Counted from the first letter of the stretch, positions 7,826-15,489 are shown. The stretch: DNA of 15,626 nt from Firmicutes bacterium UBA2116 (GCA_002331025.1 DCYG01000008.1:1-15626), one strand, 5' to 3'. Translations and numbers: made by a program. The notes: a model not told the origin generated them from the letters alone.

Positions 7826-9076
7826 ATGCATGCTATTGAAAAAATACTTGCTAAAAACAGTGGTAAAAAATCAGTGAGAACCGGCGAAATTGTGATAGCA
7901 AAGGTTGATTTTGCACAGGTTAATGATTTGTACCTTCAGACAATATATTCGTTCAGAGAAATGAACGGCAAAAAGGTTTGGGATAAGGACAGGGCGGCGT
8001 TTGTCTTTGACCATTACGCACCTGCTCCTACAATAAAGTCTGCGCAAATTCATAAGGAAATGAGGGAATTTGCCAGAGAAAATGACTTAACATATCACTT
8101 TGATGTCAATGCCGGAGTGTGTCATCAGGTGTTAACTGAAGCCGGCTTAATTTATCCGGGAGCCATTATTGTTGCTACCGACTCTCATACAACAACCCAC
8201 GGAGCTCTCGGAGCAATGGGAACCGGTGTCGGTGCCACCGATATGGCAACAATATTGATATCCGGAGAATTATGGTTCAGAGTACCCGAAATAATTGAAA
8301 TACGTATAGACGGCATTCCTCATCCGGGGATTATGCCAAAGGATGTAATTCTGTATATAATGGGACAGATGAGAGCAGACGGTGCTGTATATAAGGCTAT
8401 TGACTTTACAGGAAGCTACATTGATAATTTAGGAGTTTCGGAAAGAATGGTATTGTGTAACATGGCTGTTGAAATGGGAGCCAAGACGGCATATATGCAG
8501 CCAAACGAGAAAGTTTTGCAATATGCTGAACAAAGAGCAGTTAGACCGTTTGAAGTCCAATATACGGACGAGGATTTCCAGTATAGTGAAAGCTATCATT
8601 TCGATGTAACAAATCTGTCGGTACAGGTTGCGGTGCCTCACAGCGTCGATAATGTATTTTCTTTAAGTGATACCGAGAAGGTAAAAATAGACCAAGGTTT
8701 TATCGGGACCTGTACAGGCGGAAGGTTAGATGATCTAAAAGCCGGAGCAGATATTATAAGAGGAAAGAAGATAAATAAGGATGTAAGGCTGCTTATTATA
8801 CCTGCATCGGCAGAGGTTATGCAGGAAGCAATCATTAAGGGATATATACAGGATTTTATCAATGCGGGTGCAACAATTTCAACTCCGGGATGCGGACCGT
8901 GCTTAAGTGCTCATGAGGGAGTTCTGGCACCGGGAGAGGTGTGTGTAACAGCTTCGAATCGTAATTTCCCGGGACGTATGGGAAGCAACAAATCAAGGAT
9001 ATATCTGGCATCACCTGCTACAGTGGCAGCTTCGGCACTGACAGGGTATCTGACAAATCCATGTGATTTAGAATAA
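7826..9076 (+). CDS. LeuC-like large subunit of a [4Fe-4S] hydro-lyase
   Basis: This is an aconitase-superfamily large subunit of 416 residues, the size of the type II isopropylmalate isomerase/homoaconitase group (about 420) rather than classical LeuC (about 466). Motifs: FDHYAPAP (61-68), GVCHQVLTEAG, ATDSHTTTHGALGAMGTGVG from residue 117, cluster ligand Cys296 in GTCTGGR, and Cys356/Cys359 in PGCGPC. The 60- and 3-residue ligand spacing equals that of LeuC, so an intact iron-sulfur cluster is expected. The usual CTNG is CTGG here. The ribosome site AAAGGAGA is ideal for ATG 7826. No leuA or leuB is near; it lies between the carboxylate transporter and citDEF with its small subunit next. 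It more likely hydrates or isomerises a substrate of the lyase pathway (aconitate/isocitrate to citrate, or mesaconate/citraconate/maleate to a hydroxy acid) than serves leucine synthesis. The substrate is not determined. Confidence 0.85.
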   Translation: MHAIEKILAKNSGKKSVRTGEIVIAKVDFAQVNDLYLQTIYSFREMNGKKVWDKDRAAFVFDHYAPAPTIKSAQIHKEMREFARENDLTYHFDVNAGVCHQVLTEAGLIYPGAIIVATDSHTTTHGALGAMGTGVGATDMATILISGELWFRVPEIIEIRIDGIPHPGIMPKDVILYIMGQMRADGAVYKAIDFTGSYIDNLGVSERMVLCNMAVEMGAKTAYMQPNEKVLQYAEQRAVRPFEVQYTDEDFQYSESYHFDVTNLSVQVAVPHSVDNVFSLSDTEKVKIDQGFIGTCTGGRLDDLKAGADIIRGKKINKDVRLLIIPASAEVMQEAIIKGYIQDFINAGATISTPGCGPCLSAHEGVLAPGEVCVTASNRNFPGRMGSNKSRIYLASPATVAASALTGYLTNPCDLE

Positions 9077-9104
9077 TTGAGTGACGGTATTGAAGGAGAT
9101 GTAT

Positions 9105-9605
9105 ATGGAAACAATTATAAAAGGAAAAGTTATAGTATTGGATAACAACATTGATACGGACCAAATTTATCCCGGCAGATTTTTAGAGATTGTTAACCCA
9201 CAGGAAATAGGGACTCATTGTTTGTCAGGCGTAGATGAAAATATAGCTAAGAATTTCAAGAAAGGCGACATAGTAGTGGCAGGAACAAATTTCGGCTGCG
9301 GTTCAAGCAGGGAGCACGCACCTATTGCACTTCTTAATATGGGGGCGAGCTTGGTGCTTGCAGATTCATTTGCCCGTATCTTTTTTCGTAATTCTATTAA
9401 CTTAGGATTGCCTTTATTGGTATGCAAGGGTATAAGCAAGGTTTTGGCTGACGGTGATGAAATAGAGGCAGATATCGTTGAAGGAACCGTAAAAAATCTA
9501 AAAACAGGAGAAATATTGCAGGCGGACAAAATAGGTGAATATGCAATGAGTATTCTTGAAGCAGGTGGTATAAAACCATTATTTAGAGAAAGAATGAAAG
9601 AATAA
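9105..9605 (+). CDS. LeuD-like small subunit of the same hydro-lyase
   Basis: A 166-residue swivel-domain subunit that completes the active site of the LeuC-like protein upstream. It shows DNNIDTDQIYPGRFL (13-27), GTNFGCGSSREHAP (60-73, with the catalytic Ser-Ser-Arg) and FARIFFRNSINLGLP (89-103). In the superfamily the loop after DTDxIxP sets substrate choice. Here it reads GRFLEIVNPQEIGTHC, unlike the YLRST-type loop reported for isopropylmalate isomerases, which supports a different substrate. ATG 9105 is chosen for its spacing of 6 nt from AAGGAG (9093-9098) and for the normal N-terminus METIIKGK. ATG 9099 is in frame but abuts the ribosome site. The gap to the large subunit is 28 bp and the gap to citD 15 bp, so it sits firmly inside the operon. 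Confidence 0.85.
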   Translation: METIIKGKVIVLDNNIDTDQIYPGRFLEIVNPQEIGTHCLSGVDENIAKNFKKGDIVVAGTNFGCGSSREHAPIALLNMGASLVLADSFARIFFRNSINLGLPLLVCKGISKVLADGDEIEADIVEGTVKNLKTGEILQADKIGEYAMSILEAGGIKPLFRERMKE

Positions 9606-9620
9606 AAGGAGTGATGCTAA

Positions 9621-9893
9621 ATGGAAATTAAAAATAAGGCTGCAGCAGGAACATTGGAATCAAGTGATATTTATGTCGTTGTGGAGCCTAACGAAAATGG
9701 CATTGAGTTACATCTTGAATCAATAGTTTACAATCAATTCAGCGAAGAAATTGAAAAAGCCGTAAGAGATGTATTAAATGACTTTAACGTTAAAAATATA
9801 AAAATACAATTGAAGGACAGAGGGGCTGTTGAATGTGCAATACGAGCAAGAGTTGAAACAGCCTTAAAAAGAGCAGGAGGGGTGAATAGTTAA
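9621..9893 (+). CDS. citD: Citrate lyase acyl carrier protein, gamma subunit
   Basis: CitD carries the 2'-(5''-phosphoribosyl)-3'-dephospho-CoA arm on which acetyl and citryl groups swing between CitF and CitE. The 90-residue protein begins MEIKNKAAAGTLESSD. AAGTLES aligns with the start of Klebsiella CitD, and Ser14 falls exactly at the known attachment residue. The C-terminal part (DFNVKNIKIQLKDRGAVECA, then IRARVETAL) also fits. The ribosome site AAAAGGAG stands before ATG 9621. The TAA stop shares one base with the citE start, so the two are translationally coupled. Citramalate lyase uses an almost identical carrier, so the carrier does not settle the substrate. Confidence 0.95.
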   Translation: MEIKNKAAAGTLESSDIYVVVEPNENGIELHLESIVYNQFSEEIEKAVRDVLNDFNVKNIKIQLKDRGAVECAIRARVETALKRAGGVNS

Positions 9894-10768
9894 TGAGAAG
9901 AAGTATGCTTTTTATGCCCGGAAACTCAGCAGGAATGCTGTTAAATGCTGATGCACTGGGAGCAGACAGTATAATTTTGGATCTGGAGGATGCCGTTTCG
10001 CCGGCAGAAAAGGATTCGGCCCGAATTTTAGTAAGAAATGCGCTAAAGCACCTTAATTACAGTAATTGTGAGATAATTGTAAGAATCAATTCAATTGATT
10101 CTGAATTCTGGAAAAGTGACATACAGGAGATTATTCCATTGAGACCCCATATGATTATGCCTCCAAAAAATAATTCTGCCGGTGATGTTCAAATCGTTGC
10201 TGAGTACATGAAAGAGATAGAAGCAAAACATAGCATCGATAAACCTACATATATCATTCCTTTGATTGAAACGGCTCTTGGAGTTGAAAATGCATTTGAA
10301 ATAGCAAAATCCTCTGACAGAGTGAAAGCAATTTTTTTAGGTGCGGAAGATTTAACCGCAGATTTAAGATGCAAGAGAACAAAAAATGGTGATGAAATTT
10401 TCTACAGCAGAGGAAGACTGGTGACAGCTGCAAGAGCTGCAGGCATAGACGTTTATGACACGCCTTTTACGGATGTAGAGGATGAAGAAGGCTTAAGAGA
10501 GGATGCCTTATTTGCCAAATCTCTCGGCTTCACAGGTAAAGCTTGCATATCACCAAGGCACGTTATGACTATAAATGAAGTATTCAGTCCTACAATCGAA
10601 GAAATAGAATATGCAAGAGAGGTTATGGACATAATCAGAGTTGCCGAAGAACAAGGCAAGGGTGCAATTTCTCTTCATGGAAAAATGATTGACGCACCGA
10701 TTGTTGCAAGAGCAAGACAGACATTGGAAATGGCTGAAGCTTTAGGAGGAGGTGTGTATAATGAGTAA
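9893..10768 (+). CDS. citE: Citrate lyase beta subunit (citryl-S-ACP lyase)
   Basis: CitE cleaves the citryl-S-carrier into acetyl-S-carrier and oxaloacetate, using Mg2+ in a TIM barrel. The 291 residues have RRSMLFMPGN, the acidic LDLEDAVSPAEKD (about 29-41), IIVRINS, MPPK, PLIETALGVENAFEIA, LGAEDLTADL with the metal-binding Glu-Asp, and a C-terminal GKACISPRHV. The length is usual for CitE. It starts one base inside the citD stop and its last 8 bases overlap citF, the common tight citDEF arrangement. CitE is homologous to the citramalyl-CoA and malyl-CoA lyases, but the CitD and CitF neighbours place it in a three-subunit lyase. Confidence 0.95.
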   Translation: MRRSMLFMPGNSAGMLLNADALGADSIILDLEDAVSPAEKDSARILVRNALKHLNYSNCEIIVRINSIDSEFWKSDIQEIIPLRPHMIMPPKNNSAGDVQIVAEYMKEIEAKHSIDKPTYIIPLIETALGVENAFEIAKSSDRVKAIFLGAEDLTADLRCKRTKNGDEIFYSRGRLVTAARAAGIDVYDTPFTDVEDEEGLREDALFAKSLGFTGKACISPRHVMTINEVFSPTIEEIEYAREVMDIIRVAEEQGKGAISLHGKMIDAPIVARARQTLEMAEALGGGVYNE

Positions 10769-12164
10769 GGTTGTAAATACCTTAAAGGAAGTAATTAAGC
10801 TTTGCGGTTTAAAGGAAGGAATGAGGATATCCTTTCATCATCATTTAAGAAACGGAGACCATGTAATCAATATGGTTTTAGATGAAATTGCGGGTATGGG
10901 ATATAAGGATATTACGGTTAACGCAAGCTCTGTTTTTGATATACATGCTCCTATTATAAATCATATTAAAAACAATGTGGTTACAGCTCTTGAGGTTAAT
11001 TATATGGGTGCTGTCGTAGGAAGGGAAATTTCGAAAGGAATAATGAATAAGCCGGTTGATTTCAGAAGTCACGGAGGAAGACCCAGCGATATAGAATCAG
11101 GAAAAACTCCTATAGACATTGCTTTTATCGCTGCACCTACTTCGGATAATATGGGTAATTGCACAGGAAAGTACGGAGCATCAGCATGCGGTTCATTAGG
11201 TTATGCATTTGCAGACGCTATGCATGCTAAAAAAGTGGTTGTAATAACCGATAACTTAGTTGATTATCCTTTATATGATTTTTCTATATCTGAAACGTAT
11301 GTGGATTATGTAGTATCTGTGGATAAGATAGGAGATCCTACGGGAATTGTTTCGGGAACAACAAAAATTACGAGAGATCCTGTCGGCTTGATGATGGCAT
11401 CTTATGCCACAAAAGTTATACAGCATTCCGGCTTGTTACAAAACGGTTTTTCATTCCAGACAGGTGCAGGAGGTGCTTCCTTAGCAGTTGCAAAGTATTT
11501 AAAAGAATTAATGCTTAAGGAAAATATCAAGGGAAGCTTTGGCATGGGAGGTATAACAGGATACTTGGTTGATATGCTTGAAGCGGGATGTTTTGAAACA
11601 CTTATGGATGTTCAATGCTTTGATTTGAAAGCCGTGGAATCCATAAGGGAAAATAAAAGACACAGAGAGGTTACGGCATCCCACTATGCAAGCCCTGCAG
11701 CAAAAAGTGCCATAGTTAATAATTTAGACGTTGTTATTTTAGGTGCTACCCAAATAGATACAAATTTCAATGTAAATGTGCATACGGATTCTAACGGATA
11801 TATTATGGGCGGCTCCGGAGGACATAGCGATACAGCGGCGGGAGCTAAGCTTACAATGATTGTTGCACCTCTGACTCGGGCAAGATTGTCATTGATAACA
11901 GACAGAGTTCTTTGCATTTCTACTCCGGGAAAAACAGTGGATGTATTGGTCACACAAAGAGGTATCGCGGTTAATCCTCTTCGTGACGATTTAATTGTAC
12001 GATTAAAGGAAGCAAAACTTCCGATAATAGATATTAACGAATTAAAAAATACAGCCGAAAAAATTACCGGAATACCAAAGGATGTCAAATTAGGCGACAA
12101 GGTAGTGGGTAATGTTATATACCGTGACGGTACCGTAATAGATAAAATAAAATCGGTAAAATAG
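10761..12164 (+). CDS. citF: Citrate lyase alpha subunit (citrate:acetyl-ACP transferase)
   Basis: CitF swaps acetate for citrate on the CitD arm, forming citryl-S-carrier and free acetate. Visible blocks are ISFHHHLRNGDHVINMV, SHGGR, CGSLGYA, TGAGGASLAVAKYL, GMGGITGYLVD, NFNVNVHTDSNG, GGSGGHSDTAAGAK and DVLVTQRGIAVNP, all familiar from CitF proteins. ATG 10761 is chosen because GGAGGAGGT (10746-10754) lies just before it; a TGTATA codon run upstream offers no better start. The 467-residue product lacks about 40 N-terminal residues present in Klebsiella CitF and begins just before the first catalytic-domain helix. Because the start overlaps citE, the short form seems genuine rather than truncated. 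A citramalate lyase alpha subunit would look much the same. Confidence 0.94.
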   Translation: MSKVVNTLKEVIKLCGLKEGMRISFHHHLRNGDHVINMVLDEIAGMGYKDITVNASSVFDIHAPIINHIKNNVVTALEVNYMGAVVGREISKGIMNKPVDFRSHGGRPSDIESGKTPIDIAFIAAPTSDNMGNCTGKYGASACGSLGYAFADAMHAKKVVVITDNLVDYPLYDFSISETYVDYVVSVDKIGDPTGIVSGTTKITRDPVGLMMASYATKVIQHSGLLQNGFSFQTGAGGASLAVAKYLKELMLKENIKGSFGMGGITGYLVDMLEAGCFETLMDVQCFDLKAVESIRENKRHREVTASHYASPAAKSAIVNNLDVVILGATQIDTNFNVNVHTDSNGYIMGGSGGHSDTAAGAKLTMIVAPLTRARLSLITDRVLCISTPGKTVDVLVTQRGIAVNPLRDDLIVRLKEAKLPIIDINELKNTAEKITGIPKDVKLGDKVVGNVIYRDGTVIDKIKSVK

Positions 12165-12330
12165 GAATGGGGACACAATTTTTGCGAGAAAGTCAATTGG
12201 GTCAGTCATAAAGGAATGTACTCGATTAAAATGGGACACACCTCTGAGAAGGGAAAGTCTTTGCAGGCTCAGAGGAATGTCCCAAGGAGTGTCTCAGGAA
12301 TATTTCATAATTGAAGTAAAGGGTGATTAA
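12165..12330 (+). repeat. Intergenic REP-like palindromic repeat between citF and citC
   Basis: GGGACA (12233-12238) pairs with TGTCCC (12278-12283) and CCTCTGAG (12241-12248) with CTCAGAGG (12268-12275). The two stems are separated by a 2x2 internal loop and closed by a 19-nt loop. A near copy of the left edge, AATGGGGACACA, lies at 12167-12178, and GGAGTGTCTCA follows the hairpin at 12286-12296. This GGGACAC...TGTCCC style resembles REP elements associated with Y1-type transposases, but no transposase is here and the family is not named. It opens a 166-bp gap in an otherwise tight operon. It has no T-run, so the transcript may pass through it. The ribosome site for citC (AAAGGGTG, 12318-12325) lies after it. 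Confidence 0.7.
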
Positions 12331-13359
12331 ATGAGCTATGAAGTTTTTTATGAAGAATACGGCTACCCGATGAAAGGCAAAAAACTGGAGAAATTAATTG
12401 AATTTCTTAATGATGAACAGTTGGCATATGATGAAGGCATAGAATTTACCGTTAATCTTGTTGATTCAAAGGGGAAAATTGCCGCAACCGGGTCATTAGA
12501 GGGAAAAATACTGAAATGTATAGCAGTATCGTGTTTCTTTCAAGGCGAAGGCTTAGCCGCGAAAATAGTAACGATATTGATTTCTCACGCAATATCAAAG
12601 GGACACAGTCATTTGTTTTTATTTACAAAGCCGGACAACATAAATATTTTCTTCGACTTAGGCTTTTATGTTATCGCGGAAACTAAGGATGCTGTCTTAA
12701 TGGAAAATGTAAAGAACGGTATTTTAGATTATGTTAATTCTCTGAAATTCCAATTTACGTATGAAGATACAGGCGCAATAGTCTTAAATTGCAATCCCTT
12801 TACCAAAGGACATCTTTATTTGATAGAAACGGCGTCAAAGCAATGCGAATTTCTGCATCTGTTCGTAGTATCTGAGGATAAGAGCATATTTCCCGCAGAT
12901 ATAAGGTATGAGCTGGTTAATAAGGGAGTCAGTCACTTAAATAATGTGGTCGTGCATCCAACTTCGGATTACCTGATTTCTTCAGCTACATTTCCGACAT
13001 ATTTTATAAAGGACAAGTTCAAGGCAGGCAATATAAATTGTTTATTGGATTTAAAAATATTTTGCGAATATTTTGCCGCGATTTTAAATATTAAGAAGCG
13101 TTTTGTGGGAACAGAGCCTTTCGACAAAGTGACAGCCGAATATAATCTCGAAATGAAGAGAGTTTTGAATGAATACGATATAGAGGTTATTGAAATTACC
13201 CGACTTGAAGCAAACGATGCGGCAATCAGCGCATCATTGGTGAGAAAGCTGTTGGCTGAAGGTGACTATGAAAAAATTAAAAGCATGGTACCCGGGATAA
13301 CCTATGATTTTTTAATATCAGATGAAGGAAATAAGATTAAAGAAAAGCTAAGGAGTTAA
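12331..13359 (+). CDS. citC: [Citrate (pro-3S)-lyase] ligase
   Basis: CitC uses ATP and acetate to acetylate the thiol of the CitD prosthetic group, switching the lyase on. The 342 residues show an N-terminal GNAT-like domain (about 25-125, with FFQGEGLAAKIV at 69-80 in the acyl-CoA-binding position) and a nucleotidyltransferase domain. The latter has NCNPFTKGHLYLIE (NPFTKGH 155-161, the HIGH-like signature), VGTEPFD (259-265) and ISASLVRKLL (299-308, the second nucleotide motif). Length and order are those of known CitC proteins. It is separated from citF by the REP-like region and from citXG by 4 bp. Klebsiella places citC first in its operon; here it comes after citF. Confidence 0.95.
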   Translation: MSYEVFYEEYGYPMKGKKLEKLIEFLNDEQLAYDEGIEFTVNLVDSKGKIAATGSLEGKILKCIAVSCFFQGEGLAAKIVTILISHAISKGHSHLFLFTKPDNINIFFDLGFYVIAETKDAVLMENVKNGILDYVNSLKFQFTYEDTGAIVLNCNPFTKGHLYLIETASKQCEFLHLFVVSEDKSIFPADIRYELVNKGVSHLNNVVVHPTSDYLISSATFPTYFIKDKFKAGNINCLLDLKIFCEYFAAILNIKKRFVGTEPFDKVTAEYNLEMKRVLNEYDIEVIEITRLEANDAAISASLVRKLLAEGDYEKIKSMVPGITYDFLISDEGNKIKEKLRS

Positions 13360-13363
13360 CAAT

Positions 13364-14728
13364 TTGAATGATTTAAATGTGGAAGTCACTCTAAGTGATA
13401 TGCTTGATGCAAGAGAAAAAAGAGTTACTGTGCAAAGAGAAATAATCGAGAGATATAAGGGAACTCTCATATCGTTTATGCTCAATATCCCGGGAAATAT
13501 AAAGGTATTTCCATTAAGCCTGAAAGCCCATGGCGAAGCTGTTAAGCTGATTACAAAGGCTTTGAACAGGCAGGGCATATCCGTTATTTATCAGGCTTCC
13601 GATAGCGCAAAGACGGGATGCGAAAGCTTTTTTGTCGTTAAAGAGCAGCCGATAATAGTTAAAAGATTGATGACGGACATAGAAAATTCATGCGAATTAG
13701 GAAGAATTTTTGATATTGATGTAATAGACTGTGAAGGCAATAAAATTTCAAGAAGTGATTTAAATATTACTGAAAGAAGCTGTCTGATATGTGATGATAT
13801 CGGACATGCGTGTTCAAGAAGCAGAAAACACCCCATAGAGGAGCTGCAAAAAAAAGTTATTGAAATAATGGAGAATTATTTTGCTGAACAATTTGTCGAT
13901 AATTGCGCTGCATGTGCCGTTCGTTCGCTTTTATACGAGGTGTGCATCACACCTAAGCCGGGTCTTGTGGACAGAAATAATAACGGCTCTCACAGGGATA
14001 TGGACATTTACACCTTCATCGACAGTACAACCGCTTTAATTCCATACTTCAGGGATATAGTATTATCGGGAATTAAGTTCCGCAATGAAAAGCCCAAAGC
14101 AGTATTTGAAAAAATCAGATACCTTGGAATGCTGGCTGAGGATTGTATGTTTACGGCAACAAACAATATTAATACTCATAAAGGTCTGATTTTTTCATTA
14201 GGAATCATATGTGCTTCTGCAGGGTATTTATATAAAAATGAAGAAGCTGTTAATACTGATAATATCCTTAAAATTTCAAGAGAAATGACATTAGAAATAG
14301 ATGATGACTTTAACGGAATAACAAAAGAGAGTGCCAGAACATTCGGTGAAAAGCTGTATGCGGCCTACGGTATAACAGGCATCAGAGGTGAAGCGGCAAG
14401 CGGATTTGCATCTGTTAAAAATCATGGTCTTCCCATGTTAAAGTCATTAATTGAAAAAGGTTATTCCCTTAACCATGCAGGTGCATTAACTTTGCTGAAT
14501 TTAATTGCAAATGTGAAGGACACAAATATAATTGCACGCTCAAGTATTGAAACACTAAAGGAAGTGCAGCTTCTGACAAATAATTTAATCAATGAAAGAG
14601 GAATTGAAAATATAAGCATCGATGAAATAATGGATATAGATAATCATTTTATTGGAAAGAATTTAAGTCCAGGAGGATGTGCCGATTTGTTGTCTGTAAC
14701 CCTTATGCTGTATTTTCTGGAAAATTAA
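13364..14728 (+). CDS. citXG: CitX-CitG fusion, citrate lyase prosthetic-group synthesis and transfer
   Basis: One 454-residue protein joins two steps of cofactor assembly. The N-terminal CitX part (about 1-175) transfers phosphoribosyl-dephospho-CoA to apo-CitD and shows GRIFDIDV (113-120), RSCLIC (138-143) and CSRSRKH (150-156). The C-terminal CitG part (about 180-454) makes the triphosphoribosyl precursor from ATP and dephospho-CoA and shows TPKPGLVDRNNNGSHRDM (196-213) and NNINTHKGLIFSLG (267-280). Fused CitXG proteins are known, for example in Haemophilus; in Klebsiella they are separate. The start is TTG 13364, with TAAGGAG (13349-13355) 8 nt upstream; the first ATG comes only after the conserved N-terminus. 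It is the last gene of the operon and ends at the edge of a strong hairpin. Confidence 0.94.
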   Translation: MNDLNVEVTLSDMLDAREKRVTVQREIIERYKGTLISFMLNIPGNIKVFPLSLKAHGEAVKLITKALNRQGISVIYQASDSAKTGCESFFVVKEQPIIVKRLMTDIENSCELGRIFDIDVIDCEGNKISRSDLNITERSCLICDDIGHACSRSRKHPIEELQKKVIEIMENYFAEQFVDNCAACAVRSLLYEVCITPKPGLVDRNNNGSHRDMDIYTFIDSTTALIPYFRDIVLSGIKFRNEKPKAVFEKIRYLGMLAEDCMFTATNNINTHKGLIFSLGIICASAGYLYKNEEAVNTDNILKISREMTLEIDDDFNGITKESARTFGEKLYAAYGITGIRGEAASGFASVKNHGLPMLKSLIEKGYSLNHAGALTLLNLIANVKDTNIIARSSIETLKEVQLLTNNLINERGIENISIDEIMDIDNHFIGKNLSPGGCADLLSVTLMLYFLEN

Positions 14729-14765
14729 AAGAGATGATTCTGTATGTTTGGAGAATCATCTCTTT
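14728..14765. terminator. Bidirectional terminator between citXG and the ferredoxin gene
   Basis: AAAGAGATGATTCT (14728-14741) and AGAATCATCTCTTT (14752-14765) form a perfect 14-bp stem around a 10-nt loop. The stem ends in A and T runs on opposite sides, so it can act on both strands. It begins right at the citXG stop and lies 20 bp from the end of the convergent ferredoxin gene. Confidence 0.85.
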
Positions 14766-14784
14766 ATATAAGAATAATATTCTG

Positions 14785-15489
14785 CTATGCGTCTAACAAG
14801 CTGCCATCTGTTGATATAACTTTATATCCCCAAGGTATCAGCTTACCTGAATTGATAATTGCCTTTTTTACTGCATTTACTATGCCTGAACAGCAAGGAA
14901 CTTCCATTCTTAATACTGTTAAGCTTTTAATATCGTTATGCTTCAATATTTCCGTTAATTTTTCGGAATAATCCGCATCATCCAGCTTAGGACACCCGAT
15001 TAAGGTTATTTTACCCTTCATGAAATCATTATGAATATTCGCATAAGCATATGCTGTGCAATCGGCGGCAACAAGTACGTGTGATCCATTGAAGTACGGA
15101 GCCATAGGAGAAACCAATTTCAGTTGTACCGGCCATTGTCTTAATTCGCTGTTCAGTACAATTTCTTCTTTTACTTCAACTTTCTTATGCGCAATTTCCT
15201 TTGCACGCTGTCCCGGACAGCCAAAGCTATGAGTTTCCTTTTTTTGCTTTCTTTCTTCCATTCTTCTTTCAACTAATTCCTTGTCAAATTCCTCGGCTTC
15301 TCTTTCGATAATCTCTATTGCATCAACAGGGCAATTTGGGAGACAATCTCCAAGCCCGTCACAATATACATCAGAAAGAAGAACCGCTTTTCCATTTATA
15401 ATCTCTAACGCACCCTCATGACAGGCATCAACGCACAGCCCGCATCCGTTACATCTATCTTCGTGTATTTTAACGATTTTTCTTTTCAT
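14785..15489 (-). CDS. Ferredoxin-like 4Fe-4S protein with C-terminal Cys-rich domain (FrdX-like)
   Basis: The start ATG (complement of 15487-15489) has the ribosome site GAAAGGGG; a TTG at 15504 is in frame but lies on that site. The 234-residue protein begins with a two-cluster ferredoxin domain: CNGCGLCVDAC (Cys13, 16, 19, 23) and CDGLGDCLPNCP (Cys43, 49, 53). The second motif has Leu46 where the usual second cysteine would stand. A charged stretch (about 60-88) leads to a second part with isolated cysteines: FGCPGQ (91), ADCTAYA (144), IGCPKLDD (166) and VPCCSG (199-200). The family is common in anaerobes, often near hybrid cluster protein genes. Its exact reaction is unknown to me; electron transfer in the cytoplasm is the safe statement. 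It is transcribed against the citrate operon and is probably an independent unit. Confidence 0.85.
   Translation of the reverse strand: MKRKIVKIHEDRCNGCGLCVDACHEGALEIINGKAVLLSDVYCDGLGDCLPNCPVDAIEIIEREAEEFDKELVERRMEERKQKKETHSFGCPGQRAKEIAHKKVEVKEEIVLNSELRQWPVQLKLVSPMAPYFNGSHVLVAADCTAYAYANIHNDFMKGKITLIGCPKLDDADYSEKLTEILKHNDIKSLTVLRMEVPCCSGIVNAVKKAIINSGKLIPWGYKVISTDGSLLDA

Noticed and set aside
7826..9605. Ordinary leucine-biosynthesis leuCD
   Set aside because: There is no leuA, leuB or T-box leader nearby, the large subunit has CTGG, the small-subunit loop differs, and the genes sit inside a carboxylate-degradation operon. It cannot be fully excluded without phylogeny.
9621..12164. Glutamate fermentation by the methylaspartate route
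   Set aside because: Glutamate mutase (mutS/mutE) and methylaspartase genes are absent from the window, so a citramalate lyase role is only an alternative.
11684..12196. Antisense open frame of 170 codons over the 3' half of citF
   Set aside because: The citF frame has strong family motifs throughout, and the antisense product matches nothing I recognise.
14744..14971. Plus-strand open frame of 75 codons after citXG
   Set aside because: It is the complement of the ferredoxin C-terminus and begins inside the terminator loop.
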